DNA from: Undaria pinnatifida
Lineage: Eukaryota; Sar; Phaeophyceae; Laminariales; Alariaceae
DNA: 64,000 bases
Assembly (NCBI GenBank): GCA_012845835.1
Contig: JABAKD010000025.1
Coordinates: forward strand, 17,235,976 to 17,299,975
Direction: 5' to 3'
Shown here: positions 1 to 10,590 of the stretch, piece by piece
Layout: each line of letters starts with the position of its first letter
Numbering within the stretch: the first letter of the stretch is position 1
Made by a program: the position numbers and the translations under genes
Notes under the pieces: generated by a model
Databases searched by the model: none
What the model saw: only the letters and a program-made list of their open reading frames with translations
Told to the model about the DNA's origin: nothing

Positions 1-1085
1 AGCTGTGAGATCGAAGATTTTGTCGAAACTCATCTTTGCAAGCTGAGTGTGATACTCCGATCGCGCGTATTACGAGTTGTGTGTCCTCATTAAGGATATA
101 GGTCGGCGACTCCCCTTACAACTACAGTGTAGCTATCAGGGTCAACAGGGTGATGTTAGTCTGTGCACGGAAACTACAAAACCCGTTTCTGAGGGGTACG
201 AAATCTGACAGCTGTGGAGGGAAATGTATCCCATTATCAAGTGAATCTTGTAAGTCGAATAACCGGTGAGGGGGGGGCGGAGTTTTGAAGGACGTGGGGG
301 GCTGGTTTTGATCAAAAGCGAGCGGGGTTGGAGGGCGGGGGGAACTGGGGGGGGGGGGGGCGGACGGGCGGGCAATTTGTGCGTGAAAGCTATAAATCCT
401 TTAAGAGGATAAATTTGATGGTTTTGGGAAGAAGAAAAAAAAAAAAAACACCAGTTTATCATGGGGGGGGGGTTGGGGCGGGTGGGGGGCGGGTGGGGCA
501 GCTCAATCTGTGCGTGGAAACTATACATTATTTTGAGGGGATAAATGTGACGGTTTTGGAAAGAATGCATCAGTTTATCATGTATATCCTGGGGTAAGTC
601 GTACAATCAGTGAGTAGAGAGAGGGTGGAATGTTCGAGGGGGTGGCGGTAGGACGGGGTGGGGGGGGGGGAAGGGAAGGGTTTTAGGTGAGGGGTTTGTT
701 ATGCGTGTGGTGCTAGGTCTAGGCGATGGTGCGGGTGGTGGGGATGAAGGGGGCGTTCGGGGCGGGGGGGGGGGAGGGAAAGCAGCGGCATGGATGGCTC
801 TAGAAAGATAATGAGGTGATATCCAGTGCGTGAGGTGTTTATTAATCTGGCGGATTTCGATATTAGGTGGGGCGTTTGAGCAAGGGAGAGCGAGAAGGGA
901 GGGGGGGGGGGGGGGCAGATTTTTAGGAGGTTTAGGTCACAAATAATATTCAAATACACTCCGGCTGTGAGATCAAAGATATGTAGGGGCTTGTTATACG
1001 CGTGGTGCTAGGTCTAGGCGATCGTGCGGGTGGTGGGAAAAGAGGGGGCATTGGAGGGGGGGTTTATATTCATGTCCAGATCCAA
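1..1085 (+). repeat. Complex G-tract repeat family, copy 1 (cut by window edge)
   Basis: A mosaic repeat also found at 7655-8635 (same strand) and 34440-36075 (opposite strand). Modules in order: a block beginning AGCTGTGAGATCGAAGA, a block with GTCAACAGGGTGATG, repeated blocks of about 150-180 bp containing TGTGCGTGGAAACTATA followed by AGAATGCATCAGTTTATC, then a block containing GTGGTGCTAGGTCTAGG. Runs of 8-15 G separate the modules. The reading frames here are proline- or glycine-rich artefacts of the G/C runs, so I call no protein. Confidence 0.85.
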
Positions 1086-1139
1086 CCATCCATAACATCC
1101 AGGGCACGTGCCACTGCGGAATGCGAAAACACAGGGTAA

Positions 1140-1400
1140 ATCAATCTTCGAACTGTCGACCCGCGGGTTGCATCCGCGGTTCGAACCCGTGGATCGGAAG
1201 ATTTTTTCTCACGGATCAAGATGACCCGACCCGCGACATGAACTGCACCTCACGGGTCATTCGGAGCCTGACAAATCCGGTCGGGTCGCTTCAGGGGGTG
1301 TTCTAGCTCTCACGGGTCAGGTCCTCCGGTTCGGGTCAGGTGACCCGACCCGATCCGACCCGCGAGGTTTGATCTGACCCGTGAAAAGCCCTGTTTTATT
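1140..1400. repeat. GACCCG/CGGGTC-rich short repeats
   Basis: The motif TGACCCGACCCG and its reverse complement recur many times within about 250 bp and form several short palindromes. A GGTTCGAACCC box at about 1177 resembles a tRNA B box, but no cloverleaf can be drawn around it. I see no gene. Confidence 0.5.
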
Positions 1401-1509
1401 CGCGCTGCACGGCAAAAAACGGCCTCTTGTCGCTTCGCTCGGTCGTCCTTGCCTCATTAGTACCGTTTGCCTGATTGCCAACACCTGGCATGCCTAAAGT
1501 CATATGCAG

Positions 1510-1585
1510 GATTCTGGATTTCCTGTGTGTGTGGATGGTACGATTGGAACGAACGCTACACATTGTCAGATGACAAATGGAATAT
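1510..1585 (+). repeat. Dispersed repeat fragment shared with 28225-28290
   Basis: This stretch (GGATTTCCT... CTACACATTGTCAGATG) has a diverged counterpart at 28225-28290 on the same strand. It is probably a small remnant of an unidentified dispersed element. Confidence 0.5.
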
Positions 1586-1739
1586 TAGTTATTGTATTAC
1601 AGTATTCATATTCTAGACTACGTACCTTTAGTTCTGTACCATACTGTATTGGACATAGTACCCCGGACGGGCGGACCCACGTCGGTAAGATTCTTGCTGT
1701 TATCACCGGCACGTTGTTCAGTACGTAGTCGTGTGCCAC

Positions 1740-2540
1740 GAGTTATCTTGTGTGACAGTCGCTTGAACGGCCTCTTGTCAACCCGTAGCCTGAAGACGTC
1801 GCTACGCGTTGCCGTCTTTGGGATTTTGCTGGTTGTCCTTGTTGTAATTTTCTACTAAACTGTACGGAACCGTGTGCTTATTGCTGGTTGTTTCCGAGGC
1901 AGGAGTGCAGTTCTAAATGTCTTAAGCCCGACTCTTTGTAACTGCGTCGGTGTCGCCCTTTTTTGTCACGTTTAAGCGCTTTAGAGCCCCAAATGTTTTC
2001 CCTATGCTAATATCAAGTATATTTGTCTCCCAAAAGGGGTTCCAGTAGTGAAGGCGTTAAGCGACCAATGTGCCTGTTAGGCTCGCCACGTCTAGCGCCT
2101 CGGTGATGCGCACCTTAGTACTAATTGCTGCGTTCCGTTAGATGGTTTAATGTTCGCTTTAATGCCCTCTGTCAACCCAACCCGCAACCTGAAGATATCG
2201 CTGCATCGCCAACCCTTGGCTGCTTCTTTTCTTGTATACGTTTAGTTGTTCAGGTATAAGCGACAAATATGTTGTTGACTTCTAATGCCTGAGCTTTGCG
2301 ATACACACCCGCCTGGGTGACATAGGAAAGGGAATTGTACGTGGAATAAATGCCATTAGTTTGTGTGACATCCGCTTGAACAGCCTGTATAGACCAGCAA
2401 CCTGAACGACCTTTTCCGACTTTTGCTTGCTGCTGCTCTTCTGGTTGCCATTTTTATTTCAGGTTTGAGCAACCAACGTGCCCGTACGACTCATCACGTC
2501 TGAACTTTGCCATACACATCCGCTTGGGCGACAGAGGGAA
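1740..2540 (+). repeat. Degenerate tandem repeat, unit about 200-300 bp
   Basis: Related phrases recur about three times: CGCTTGAAC followed by CCTGAA and GTTGC; then a TGCC...CGTCTGA...TTTGC block with CATACACATCCGC or GATACACACCCGC. The copies are heavily diverged. The last unit runs directly into the coding-like stretch that follows. Confidence 0.45.
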
Positions 2541-2901
2541 GGGGATGCACGCCATCACCAAGAAATACCGGAGTATCTTGGACAAGCTCATTTTCGCTGT
2601 TTCGGAAGCGGTGGAAGCTGAAGGGCAATTGTCCCCGCAGTTTCACGTATTCTCCGAGACGGTGGAGCCGTGCCCATCGGAAGAAACCGGTGCTTTCGAC
2701 GAGTTCCCGGACTGGCCGCTTGAAGCTGACGAGGTGCAAAGCTTGTTTTTTGTGTATGTTTTCGGAACATCATCCACCTCATCCTACTTACAATGCTTCG
2801 AAATATGCAGCGTGACCTTCAACATGGATCGCTCATACCAGGTATTCACCTTCCCGGAAAGAAAACCAAGGGAAACGAAAAAAGACACGTACGAACGATA
2901 G
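2524..2901 (+). CDS. Hypothetical coding-like stretch, possibly one exon
   Basis: I do not recognise it. The 125-codon frame has a balanced, acidic composition in its middle (PQFHVFSETVEPCPSEE, FDEFPDWPLEADE), unlike the low-complexity frames around it, and ends in a basic tail (ERKPRETKKDTYER). The first ATG lies inside the preceding degenerate repeat, so an ATG at 2545 or an upstream splice acceptor may be the real beginning. No promoter, domain or polyadenylation signal decides the matter. It could be a transposon remnant. Confidence 0.3.
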   Translation: MGDRGKGMHAITKKYRSILDKLIFAVSEAVEAEGQLSPQFHVFSETVEPCPSEETGAFDEFPDWPLEADEVQSLFFVYVFGTSSTSSYLQCFEICSVTFNMDRSYQVFTFPERKPRETKKDTYER

Positions 2902-3200
2902 CCCCTTGCTGTATGCTTATTAATACCAGGTAGTTAACGTCAAGTCACACGTCAATGATATGAGTTACAAGAATACACTATTCACAACAAACTGTTCCAG
3001 AAGTTGTTCAGGTTCGTACAGCTGTAGTCACCCAATAGGATAAAAAAAAACGAAATAACTCCTCTTCGCTGTTACAGATGTTAGAGAGCTACTGGCATCA
3101 AAACGTACGGAGTACCAGGGAAGGAGAAGGGATGGGGTTAGAGTGGTGGTCGATGTATTTTGTCGGCTTTTGCGCTGCGCCGAAAAGAGACGCACACATC
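2902..3200. other. No feature recognised
   Basis: AT-leaning sequence with no convincing open frame or repeat. The palindromic 9-mer TACCAGGTA occurs at 2836 and 2924 on its left edge. Confidence 0.4.
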
Positions 3201-3286
3201 ATATGTACTGGATATTGAAATGATATGCAACTATGCTTTGGACATTGTCGGAAGACAAAATTCTAGTCCAATTTCTCGCAGCACAT

Positions 3287-3712
3287 TCAAGTTGCCTGCA
3301 CTGACGGTTTCGTATAAAAGTACACCGCCATACCATTGAGTACCAATCCCTGATATCCTCTTGCACCACAAACATCCTGACATCTATTGATATAGTTGCT
3401 TTTGTCGTGACCTCTTCCGGCACACGCCGAACGCAGATCCGAGCTTGTCTGGACGCCAAAGCTCCACAGGACTGCCCCGAAAAACAAGCCGGCGGGGAGT
3501 TCTGCTACCCAGAGCGGTCCGGAGTTTTTCACGTGCGCGGGGCGCCGGTTGTCCTCAACCTCGGCGCAGACGTAGTTAACGCTTTGAGTTGCCTCATCGC
3601 GGCTGATGGCATAATCATGGGCTGCAGTGCTTTCGCGATCATCGCAGGGATTTTGAGCAACGGGATGAGGCTTTTTTCTACAGGCTGCGGGGGCCCCATG
3701 ACGTGGGAACAA
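3287..3712 (-). CDS. Coding-like stretch, uncertain strand
   Basis: Open frames exist on both strands here (minus 3287-3712, plus 3407-3856), and composition does not settle which, if either, is used. The minus frame is cysteine-spaced towards its end (RCQDVCGARGYQGLVLNG), which faintly recalls the C-x3-C...GY...G pattern of WSC domains; the other WSC cysteines are not evident. Treat it as an unrecognised hypothetical, possibly an exon. Confidence 0.2.
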   Translation of the reverse strand: MFPRHGAPAACRKKPHPVAQNPCDDRESTAAHDYAISRDEATQSVNYVCAEVEDNRRPAHVKNSGPLWVAELPAGLFFGAVLWSFGVQTSSDLRSACAGRGHDKSNYINRCQDVCGARGYQGLVLNGMAVYFYTKPSVQAT

Positions 3713-3774
3713 AACCAGATAGCCCCTCCCTTAGCTATCTCAGAGCGGGGCGAGATGTGGGTACCTGTGGGAGG

Positions 3775-4350
3775 TTCTTGGCGCAACCCGTATTTACGGA
3801 CCACCCATATTTTACGGCAAGCTCTTAGACAGCACCTGGCAAATACCGGCAGGTAGTGGGAGGTAGACATCTGGGCGCATGTCAATTGGTAGTTTGCGGG
3901 ATACCAAACTTGGTAAGGTAGGGAAACATACAGTAGTAGTATTCAAACCGACAAACATCATAACTAACACGAAAAAAAAGTTTAGAATTGCCACTCTGGC
4001 CCGTCTTTGCTTGTTTTTGGTTAATTGGATTGGCCTTGGGTTGTGACGTTCGTACGTTTCGATACTTTTAATGGTATTACTATAGTTTTTCCTACCAAAC
4101 CGAACTTGGTACCCCGCAAACAACTTTATGACACGTGGCGCAATCCATACATTGGGAGCTCGCACATAATGCGGCAAGTGCTCTTAGGAAGCACTTGGCT
4201 AATACCGATATATAGTGGGAGGTGTTATAGACAACTATCTTTGTCAATGGCACTTGGCGCAACCCGCATTTAAGGAGCTCCCATGATTCACGGCAAGCGG
4301 GTAGACGACACCTGGCAAATATCGCCAGGTAATGGCAGGTATCATGATAG
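3775..4350 (+). repeat. Tandem and inverted repeat, unit about 95 bp
   Basis: Three diverged direct copies of a unit GGCGCAACCCG... TACGGCAAG... AGCACCTGGCAAATACCG... AGTGGGAGGT lie at about 3780-3870, 4135-4225 and 4255-4350. A companion stretch at 3890-3930 (GGATACCAAACTTGG) is inverted at 4088-4125. Open frames here are by-products of the repeat. Confidence 0.6.
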
Positions 4351-5280
4351 GCACGGTTTCCAACACTCAGCGCGGGTCGGTAACGAGCGCTAGTCGCGGT
4401 CATAGGGTTGAGGGTATTCATAACGCGGCAGCGATTAACAACGAGATACTCGCGAGTTGACTGTCGTCGATATAATTCAGTTGGTGTTTCTGTGCTTGAT
4501 GATTGGCGAACATATTTGCCGGACATGTTGTAGGCGACGCCGGATGCTATTGCTAGTAATGTCGACATGTTAACGTGTGTAGTACTCTTCATATGTAACA
4601 TGGTACGTAATGCGTTGATAATATATTGGGTCCCGGTCTTGGTTGTTGCTCAGTTTTGCTAGTACTAACCGTTTTCTGCAGTCTTCATCTCGAGATGGTT
4701 TAATTTGTACTTTTTATATGCATTACATGTGTTATGCTTTGATGCTGGGTTCAATTATTGCGTTGCTCAGGCGGTATAAGGTATATGTTTGCGATATATG
4801 CTGGTCTACGGATGTGTGGGTGTTAAGTTACGCGTTTGAGTCTTGTTGAGGCGGATAGCTTGCCTGTGGAGGCAGTCGCTGATGCTAGTACGATACGACC
4901 CGGGTGCGTGATATAATGATACCACCCGTATATGTGGCCGCGGGGAGACCGTGACGAAAACGCACGGCCGACTCATGTGTGTATGCGGAGTTTGTGACAA
5001 TCTGGTACAGCTTCTCCTTGTTATTTGTGTGTGGGGCTTGCGGCTGCAAGGGGTGGTGTGATTTTCTATGGTTCTCTTCGACGATCATGGGGTGAGGGTG
5101 ATTGCACCTAGTGCATGCATTTCACAGCAGCGATAAAGCGAGCACGTTTAAACGTCTCGTCCCAGCTGGGAGTCGCTGGAGGTTTTACTGCGTTAGAAAA
5201 GGGCAGTACCACGAGAGCGGTGGCAAGGGGGTGGTTGTGATGGTTTGGAGGTTGAGGGTATGAGGGTGTAGCTGGCAACC
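4350..5280. other. No gene recognised
   Basis: Unique-looking sequence with only short frames and no splice-bounded coding segment that I can support. I see no repeats of note. Confidence 0.4.
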
Positions 5281-5951
5281 GCTGACACGGCGGCGTTGGA
5301 GGCAGCTCAAATTAGAATCAACCAAATTATTGATGGGTTTCAACTAACTCTATCGACACGGCACTGGTGAGCAGCTGCAGGATTGGTGGAATCGATTGCG
5401 GTCTGCGAAGAGGAGAGCAAGAGGGGTTTAGGTGCCTTGCCAGGACTACGAGCACATGATGGAAGAGGGGCTAGCGATGGCTAACGCCCGATTTGAGCTC
5501 TGAAACATTTGCTCCATTTTCCAGTGTGATCTACCGCGCACCGAAACTGAAAGGCGGCTTCGGTGGGCAAGGCTGCAGTCTGCGAAGCGAAGAGCAGGCG
5601 GAATCAGGCTTCCGTACCGGGGCTATGACGACCAGATAGTATGGATGATAGCGAGGTTGAGCGCAGGGGAAAAAAAAAACAAAGGGGTGGAGCCGCAGCA
5701 GCATGCGCCTGGGGTGGAGGCGCTCGGTGATGATGGTGAGCCGCCTCCGTCGAAGCTTGCTGTTATCCGTGTTGTTGCCCAAGCGGAGTAGCAGGAGTCA
5801 TCACCGCCGGTGACGGGTCCTGAGCCCTTTCTCCTGCTTTTGGATGAACCAAATATGGTGGATGCTGGTGTTGTTTTTGGTGTTGTAGTCAGGCGCGAGC
5901 CTGCAGTGGTGGAGGAGTTTGGTGGCTGCGGTCTCTTGGGGGTTGGGGCGC

Positions 5952-5983
<32 letters not shown>

Positions 5984-6113
5984 GAGGAGCGTGAAAGTGG
6001 TGGACCTTGTTGCTACTGGTGCTGTGATTCAACCTGAGCAGCTGGCGCAGTGGGTGCCGACTGGTGGGATTGGTGACTGGGTTGAGGTGCTTGATATCCG
6101 GAATCATGAGTAA
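5280..6113 (+). pseudogene. Broken coding-like region with duplicated W-x2-L-x-SAKRRA module and CAG repeat
   Basis: I do not recognise the family. Reading fragments follow one another on the plus strand. The first holds LRSAKRRARGV and QDYEHMMEEGLAMANARF. The second, from about 5540, holds LQSAKRRAGGIRLPYRGYDD and IVWMIARLSAGEK, so a module seems duplicated within the protein. The second frame continues through one stop (5789-5791) into PEPFLLLLDEPNMVDAG and a CAG-encoded glutamine run (5953-5981). After the run the plausible frame shifts by one (VVDLVATGAVIQPEQLAQW...) and ends at a TAA at 6111. At least three stops or frameshifts make it a pseudogene or a transposon gag-like relic. Confidence 0.4.
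5953..5981 (+). repeat. (CAG)n microsatellite
   Basis: About ten CAG/GCA triplets inside the broken coding-like region. The frame that looks coding changes across the run, so length change in the repeat is a likely cause of the frameshift. Confidence 0.9.
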
Positions 6114-6682
6114 CGTAAACTATCATTGATTGGCGAATGTGCTGCTGCCTTTTGTTGACAGAATAATTATTTGCGCGATCGGTGTTATGTTATTTTGTCA
6201 TGAAATTAGTTAATTGAAGCAGTAACGGTAGTACATCTCAGATATAAGTAGTGGACCTCAATTTTGACTTATCATTAGATGCGAACTATGCACACAAGGC
6301 GTCTTGTCGGAGGTCTACCTCTGGTGGGTTTGTGATGGTTCCTATTAATAGTGCCTCGTGTGTCGTTTTTCTCTACAATGCAAACATGCGGTACGCTCTC
6401 GTTTGTGGAAATGGAATGTGGCCAACGGGGAGTTGTTTGAGATTTTCCACGTGCGCCAGCAGAGTAACATGCTGATTCTACCACCAAACCGTTGCACACG
6501 GAGGCGTTTTCGTCGTTTGCTTTTGCCCCGTGGAGCATATCTACAGTGGTAGCAGGGGGCTGCCTAAACATTGAGTCGTTTTTCTATCGGAGACGTGCTG
6601 TTGGCTTCGCTCTTTCTTACAGAGTACACAAAAGGGGGGCCGATGGTATCGGGGGATGGGATTTTATGTGAAGACGGCGTTA

Positions 6683-6818
6683 TTTTTTGGGGGGCAAAAC
6701 CACAAACGGGCACACCCGGTCCGTTTTCTCTCAAAAAGGGGTGCATTCTAAAATCAAGTAATAAATGCACCCCACGAGTCACGCGATTGGCCAATCACAA
6801 ATTGTCCCCGGTTATGGG

Positions 6819-6903
<85 letters not shown>

Positions 6904-7465
6904 ATGGGTACACCCGGTAATAACTACTCCGTATTATGCTTGACTTTCAGCCGTTTTTGGTTTGATACGTAAGCCAATCAGAGCGCTTCGTGTATATTCT
7001 AAGCCAATGGTTTACATTGATTCCCCCTATACGAACGACACGGTCTCTAGGGTGGGACAGTGGCCGTGTGCTACACACAGGCACATCCACACTACACATT
7101 GCATCACCCCGGCCATGCATACGTACTGCTGGTATATCTTTTTCCTTGCCTCCTCTATAACAGGCGAGCACGATGGCCACGACACATTTGACGTGTACGA
7201 GTATACGTCGATGTCATAATGCGCGTGCGTGAGATCACGAACACAACGTACATGTAGTTTTTAAATACCAAGACAACAATACACCCATACCTCGCGTACA
7301 CCTACAAGTATAGACTACAGCAGTAGTGTGGGCAGGCGCAAAAAAAGCGAAAGATCGTCAATCGTATGGCTCGATGGGTCCAATTTTGACTTGATTTTAG
7401 AGTGCACCCGTTTGTGAGAGAAGACGCACTTGGGAATACCCGTCTTTGGTTATTGCCCTTTTTTT
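6683..7465. mobile_element. Terminal-inverted-repeat element, non-autonomous
   Basis: The left end (about 6683-6758) and right end (7391-7465) are imperfect inverted copies: both read GGGCAA...ACGGG...TCTCTCA...GGGTGCA.TCTAAAATCAAG towards the interior. The interior has a (GAT)n run and no transposase. The exact termini and a target-site duplication are not clear. Confidence 0.6.
6819..6904 (+). repeat. (GAT)n microsatellite
   Basis: About 28 consecutive GAT triplets inside the inverted-repeat element. The resulting poly-aspartate frame is not treated as a gene. Confidence 0.95.
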
Positions 7466-7654
7466 ACCTCCGCAGGAAAAAGCTTGCAGTACTTGCTTAC
7501 TTCGAAGTACATGTTTTTTTGGTAGGACAGTGGGTCCAGGCCGTTGTTATTTGCTCAGCTGCTATGTAGAAATAAACAGTTGCTTGAATAGTAACGACCA
7601 CTTTCGTCATCTCGAGATATGTATACATATATATGTAAATGTGTTTATTATATA

Positions 7655-8635
7655 AATGAAAATACACTCCAGCTGTGAGACCGAATATTTTGTCGAAACT
7701 CATCTTTGCAAGCTGTGTGCGATACTCCGATCGCGCGTATTACGGGTTGTGTGTCCTCATTAAGGATATAGGTCGGCGACTCACCTTGCAACTACAGTGT
7801 AGCTATCAGGGTCAACAGGGTGATGTTAGTCAGTCTGTGCGCGGAAACTGTAAAACCCGTTTCTGAGGGAGACAAAATCTGACAGCTGTGGAAGGAAATG
7901 CATGAGTTTATCGAGTGAATCCTGTAAGTCGAATAACCTGCGAGGGGAGGGCGGAGTTTTTGAGGACGTGGGGGCCTGATTTTGATCAGAAAGGGGGCGG
8001 GAGGGGGGGGAGGGGGGGGGAGGGACAGGTGGGGCAGCTCAATTTGTGCGTGGAAACTGTAAATCCTTGTGGGGGAGGGGGGGGGAATGTGGCGGGGGGG
8101 GGGAGAGGGCTTTAGGTCGCATAGATGTAGGGGTTTGCTATACGCGTGGTGCTAGGTCTAGGCGATGGTGCGGGTGGTGGGGAAGGAGGGGGCGTTGGGG
8201 GCGGGTCAGGGGGGGGGGGGGGGTTGCAGCAGCGGCATGGACGGCTCTAAAAAGGTAATGAGGCGATATCCAGGGCGTGGAAGTGTTTATTACTCTGGCG
8301 GATTTCGATATTAGGTGGGGCGTTTGAGCAAGAGAGAGCGAGGAAAAAAAAACAAGAGAAAAAAAAAGAGGGGGGGTGGGGGGTGGGGGGCATGGGGGGG
8401 GGGGGGAGGGTTTTCAAGAGGTTTAGGTCACATATACTATTTAAATACACTCCAGCTATGAGATTTAGGATTTGGTCGACACTGATTTTCGCAACATTGT
8501 GTGTGATCCTCCGGTCGCGCGTATTAATCATATATGTAGGGGCTTGCTACACGCGCGGTGCTGGGTCTAGGCGATCGTGCGGGGTGTGGGGAAGAAGGGG
8601 GCGTTGGAGGGAGGAAGGGGGGATGAATGAAAGTA
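7655..8635 (+). repeat. Complex G-tract repeat family, copy 2
   Basis: It begins at the family's characteristic end (AATGAAAATACACTCCAG) and repeats the modules of 1-1085 in the same order, with G runs up to about 15 between them. A second internal copy of the AATACACTCCAGCT block lies at about 8438, so the copy is itself a tandem of modules. A purine tract of A and G lies at 8341-8406. Confidence 0.85.
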
Positions 8636-8653
8636 TATGTGTTACGCCAGGTA

Positions 8654-9651
8654 CAAACTGGTTAATTAACGTTAAAAACCCAAATTTATTCCCCGGCGAA
8701 TGTCCACGACGTTTTTTCGATTCAGACCGTAAATTTTTGAACGTCTTCTATGTGCCCTTGCGAAGACCTCACTTACTTGTTTGTGTTGTTTTTGTTTCGT
8801 TGTTTTAGTTTTGTTTTTTTTGCCTGATTTTTCGCCAGTTCATATTTTTCCGTTAGACCAAATAAATCTGGACCACCTTAGCCCAAATAATTTTCGGCGA
8901 AAAAAACAAAAAGAAAAAACGCCCGAAGGTCAGACCTCGGGATGGGCATGCATGTAGAACACGAGTGCAAATGTCAGAGTCTACCTCTCAAAAGCGGCGT
9001 GGACGTTTGGACTTTTGTGCGTAAAAATGAGTAAGGTGCGTTATTTCCTTCAAATTACTTGGCTTTAGTGTAGGGTCCATTTTTTTCCCCAGATTCTGCT
9101 TTCTGTTGAACACAGGCAGGACAGATCTTGGGTTTCTTGCGCGAAAATATCTGCAGACGGGCCTTGGAGTACGTCCGACCGGATCGTGCAAACTGTGGCG
9201 CAACTGTTTTTCCCACCCCCGCTTGGAAAAATCCTGAATATTATTATAAAAAATGAAAATACACTCCAGCTGTGAGATCGAAGATTTCGTCGAAACTCAT
9301 CTTAATATTATTATATCAAATCGAAAAACGTCACCTGAGTACAATCGATTGAATGATTGAAACTCAACTGTGCAAGCTGCGTGGTACATCTATGTTTCAC
9401 TAATATACAGTAGTTGCACAAAATTTACGGAAATTATTATTGAAAAAATCGAAGGCCTGTCATTGATCGATACGATTTTCGCTCCTCCTAGAGACAGCCC
9501 GAGGCCGTTAAAAACAAGGTGGCCCTGTTACCCTCTTCCACTGGCCTTGGGGGTCAGTATGATACCAAAAATTGACTCCTCCTTGTCTACATATTGCGAG
9601 CGGCATTCGTGGGGGATATAATTTGTTTTTTTGTTACTTAGAACCAGCCTG
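8654..9651. mobile_element. TA-flanked TIR element, copy 1 (998 bp, with insertions)
   Basis: Its ends are inverted copies (CAAACTGGTT... and ...GAACCAGCCTG), each bordered by TA. The interior matches the copies at 59291-60034 and 62655-63782: TTCAGACCGT near the start, CAGCCCGAGGCCGTTAAA and ATTGCGAGCGGCATTCGTGG near the end. Extra sequence at about 9245-9440 includes an inserted end-fragment of the G-tract repeat. There is no transposase, so it is a MITE-like deletion derivative. The left TIR is the most decayed of the three copies. Confidence 0.75.
9245..9310 (+). repeat. Truncated end of the G-tract repeat family
   Basis: About 60 bp beginning AAATGAAAATACACTCC and stopping after GTCGAAACTCATCTT, inserted in the TIR element. 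It starts at the same terminus as the full copies. Confidence 0.7.
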
Positions 9652-9727
9652 TACGATGTCATTGAGGTAAATATTCACCCGTGGTGCGGGTGGCTCGAAT
9701 CCGGAAGTGAAAAAAGGGGTCGTACTG

Positions 9728-9897
<170 letters not shown>

Positions 9898-10011
9898 CTC
9901 ACATTAACTCGCATAAACAAGTCCGTGGTCACAGGACAGGCTCCAGTCACTCTGGAGCTGAGGAATACCCCAGGGAAAAACACGAACAAACCAAAGGTGG
10001 TGCACGCATAT

Positions 10012-10090
10012 TACAAAAATAAAAATACACTTCAGCTGTGAGATCGAATATTTTGTCGAAACTCATCTTTGCAAGCTGTGTGTGATACTG
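10012..10090 (+). repeat. Truncated end of the G-tract repeat family
   Basis: About 75 bp beginning AAAAATAAAAATACACTTC and running to TGCAAGCTGTGTGTGATACT, then unrelated sequence. It shares the terminus of the longer copies. Confidence 0.7.
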
Positions 10091-10314
10091 CATGTATATA
10101 TCACAGCTGACGCAGTTCATGCCTCGACCAGAAATATATAAAAATGAAATCGAGAGTCAGCCTATGATGTGCCAGGCCCACACTGGTGCATACGTCTCAC
10201 TACTCGCGCCTGGAAAAACCGACTATACCGCTTGCCACCCAAGAAAGAATACCACCTATATATTGCACGTGGTACCTATCACTACGCATACGCACGACAG
10301 ACGCAAGTCAATTG

Positions 10315-10480
10315 GAAAAAAGAAACAAAGAAAATAAATAAGACAAAGGACATAAAAGAAAAGACAAGGAAGCGAAAAAACGAAAAAGGAAAGGAAAGAA
10401 GAGAAAAGACGAGAAAAGCAAGGAGAGACAAGACAAGGGGAGGAAGCAAGGAAAGGAAAAGAGAAAAATTGTCATACTAG
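10315..10480 (+). repeat. Purine-rich (A/G) low-complexity tract
   Basis: Nearly uninterrupted A and G on the plus strand (AAAGAAAAGACAAGGAAG style). The long Lys/Arg/Glu frame through it is a composition artefact. Confidence 0.8.
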
Positions 10481-10590
10481 CAGACCTAGGAACTGACTAA
10501 AGACGACATTGGGCTCCTAGAGGGTATCAAGAGGGCATCATCAATGGCACTGGGGAGAGAACGCAACATGGCGAAGAAGTCAGGGAGGTC

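Noticed and set aside
1165-1200. tRNA gene, because of GGTTCGAACCC
   Set aside because: No acceptor, D or anticodon stems can be paired around it; the surroundings are GACCCG repeats.
6571-6972. Acidic protein with about 28 aspartates
   Set aside because: It lies wholly within an inverted-repeat element and consists mainly of (GAT)n; no domain either side.
10169-10480. Lys/Arg/Glu-rich frame
   Set aside because: It is a purine-only tract; composition explains the open frame.
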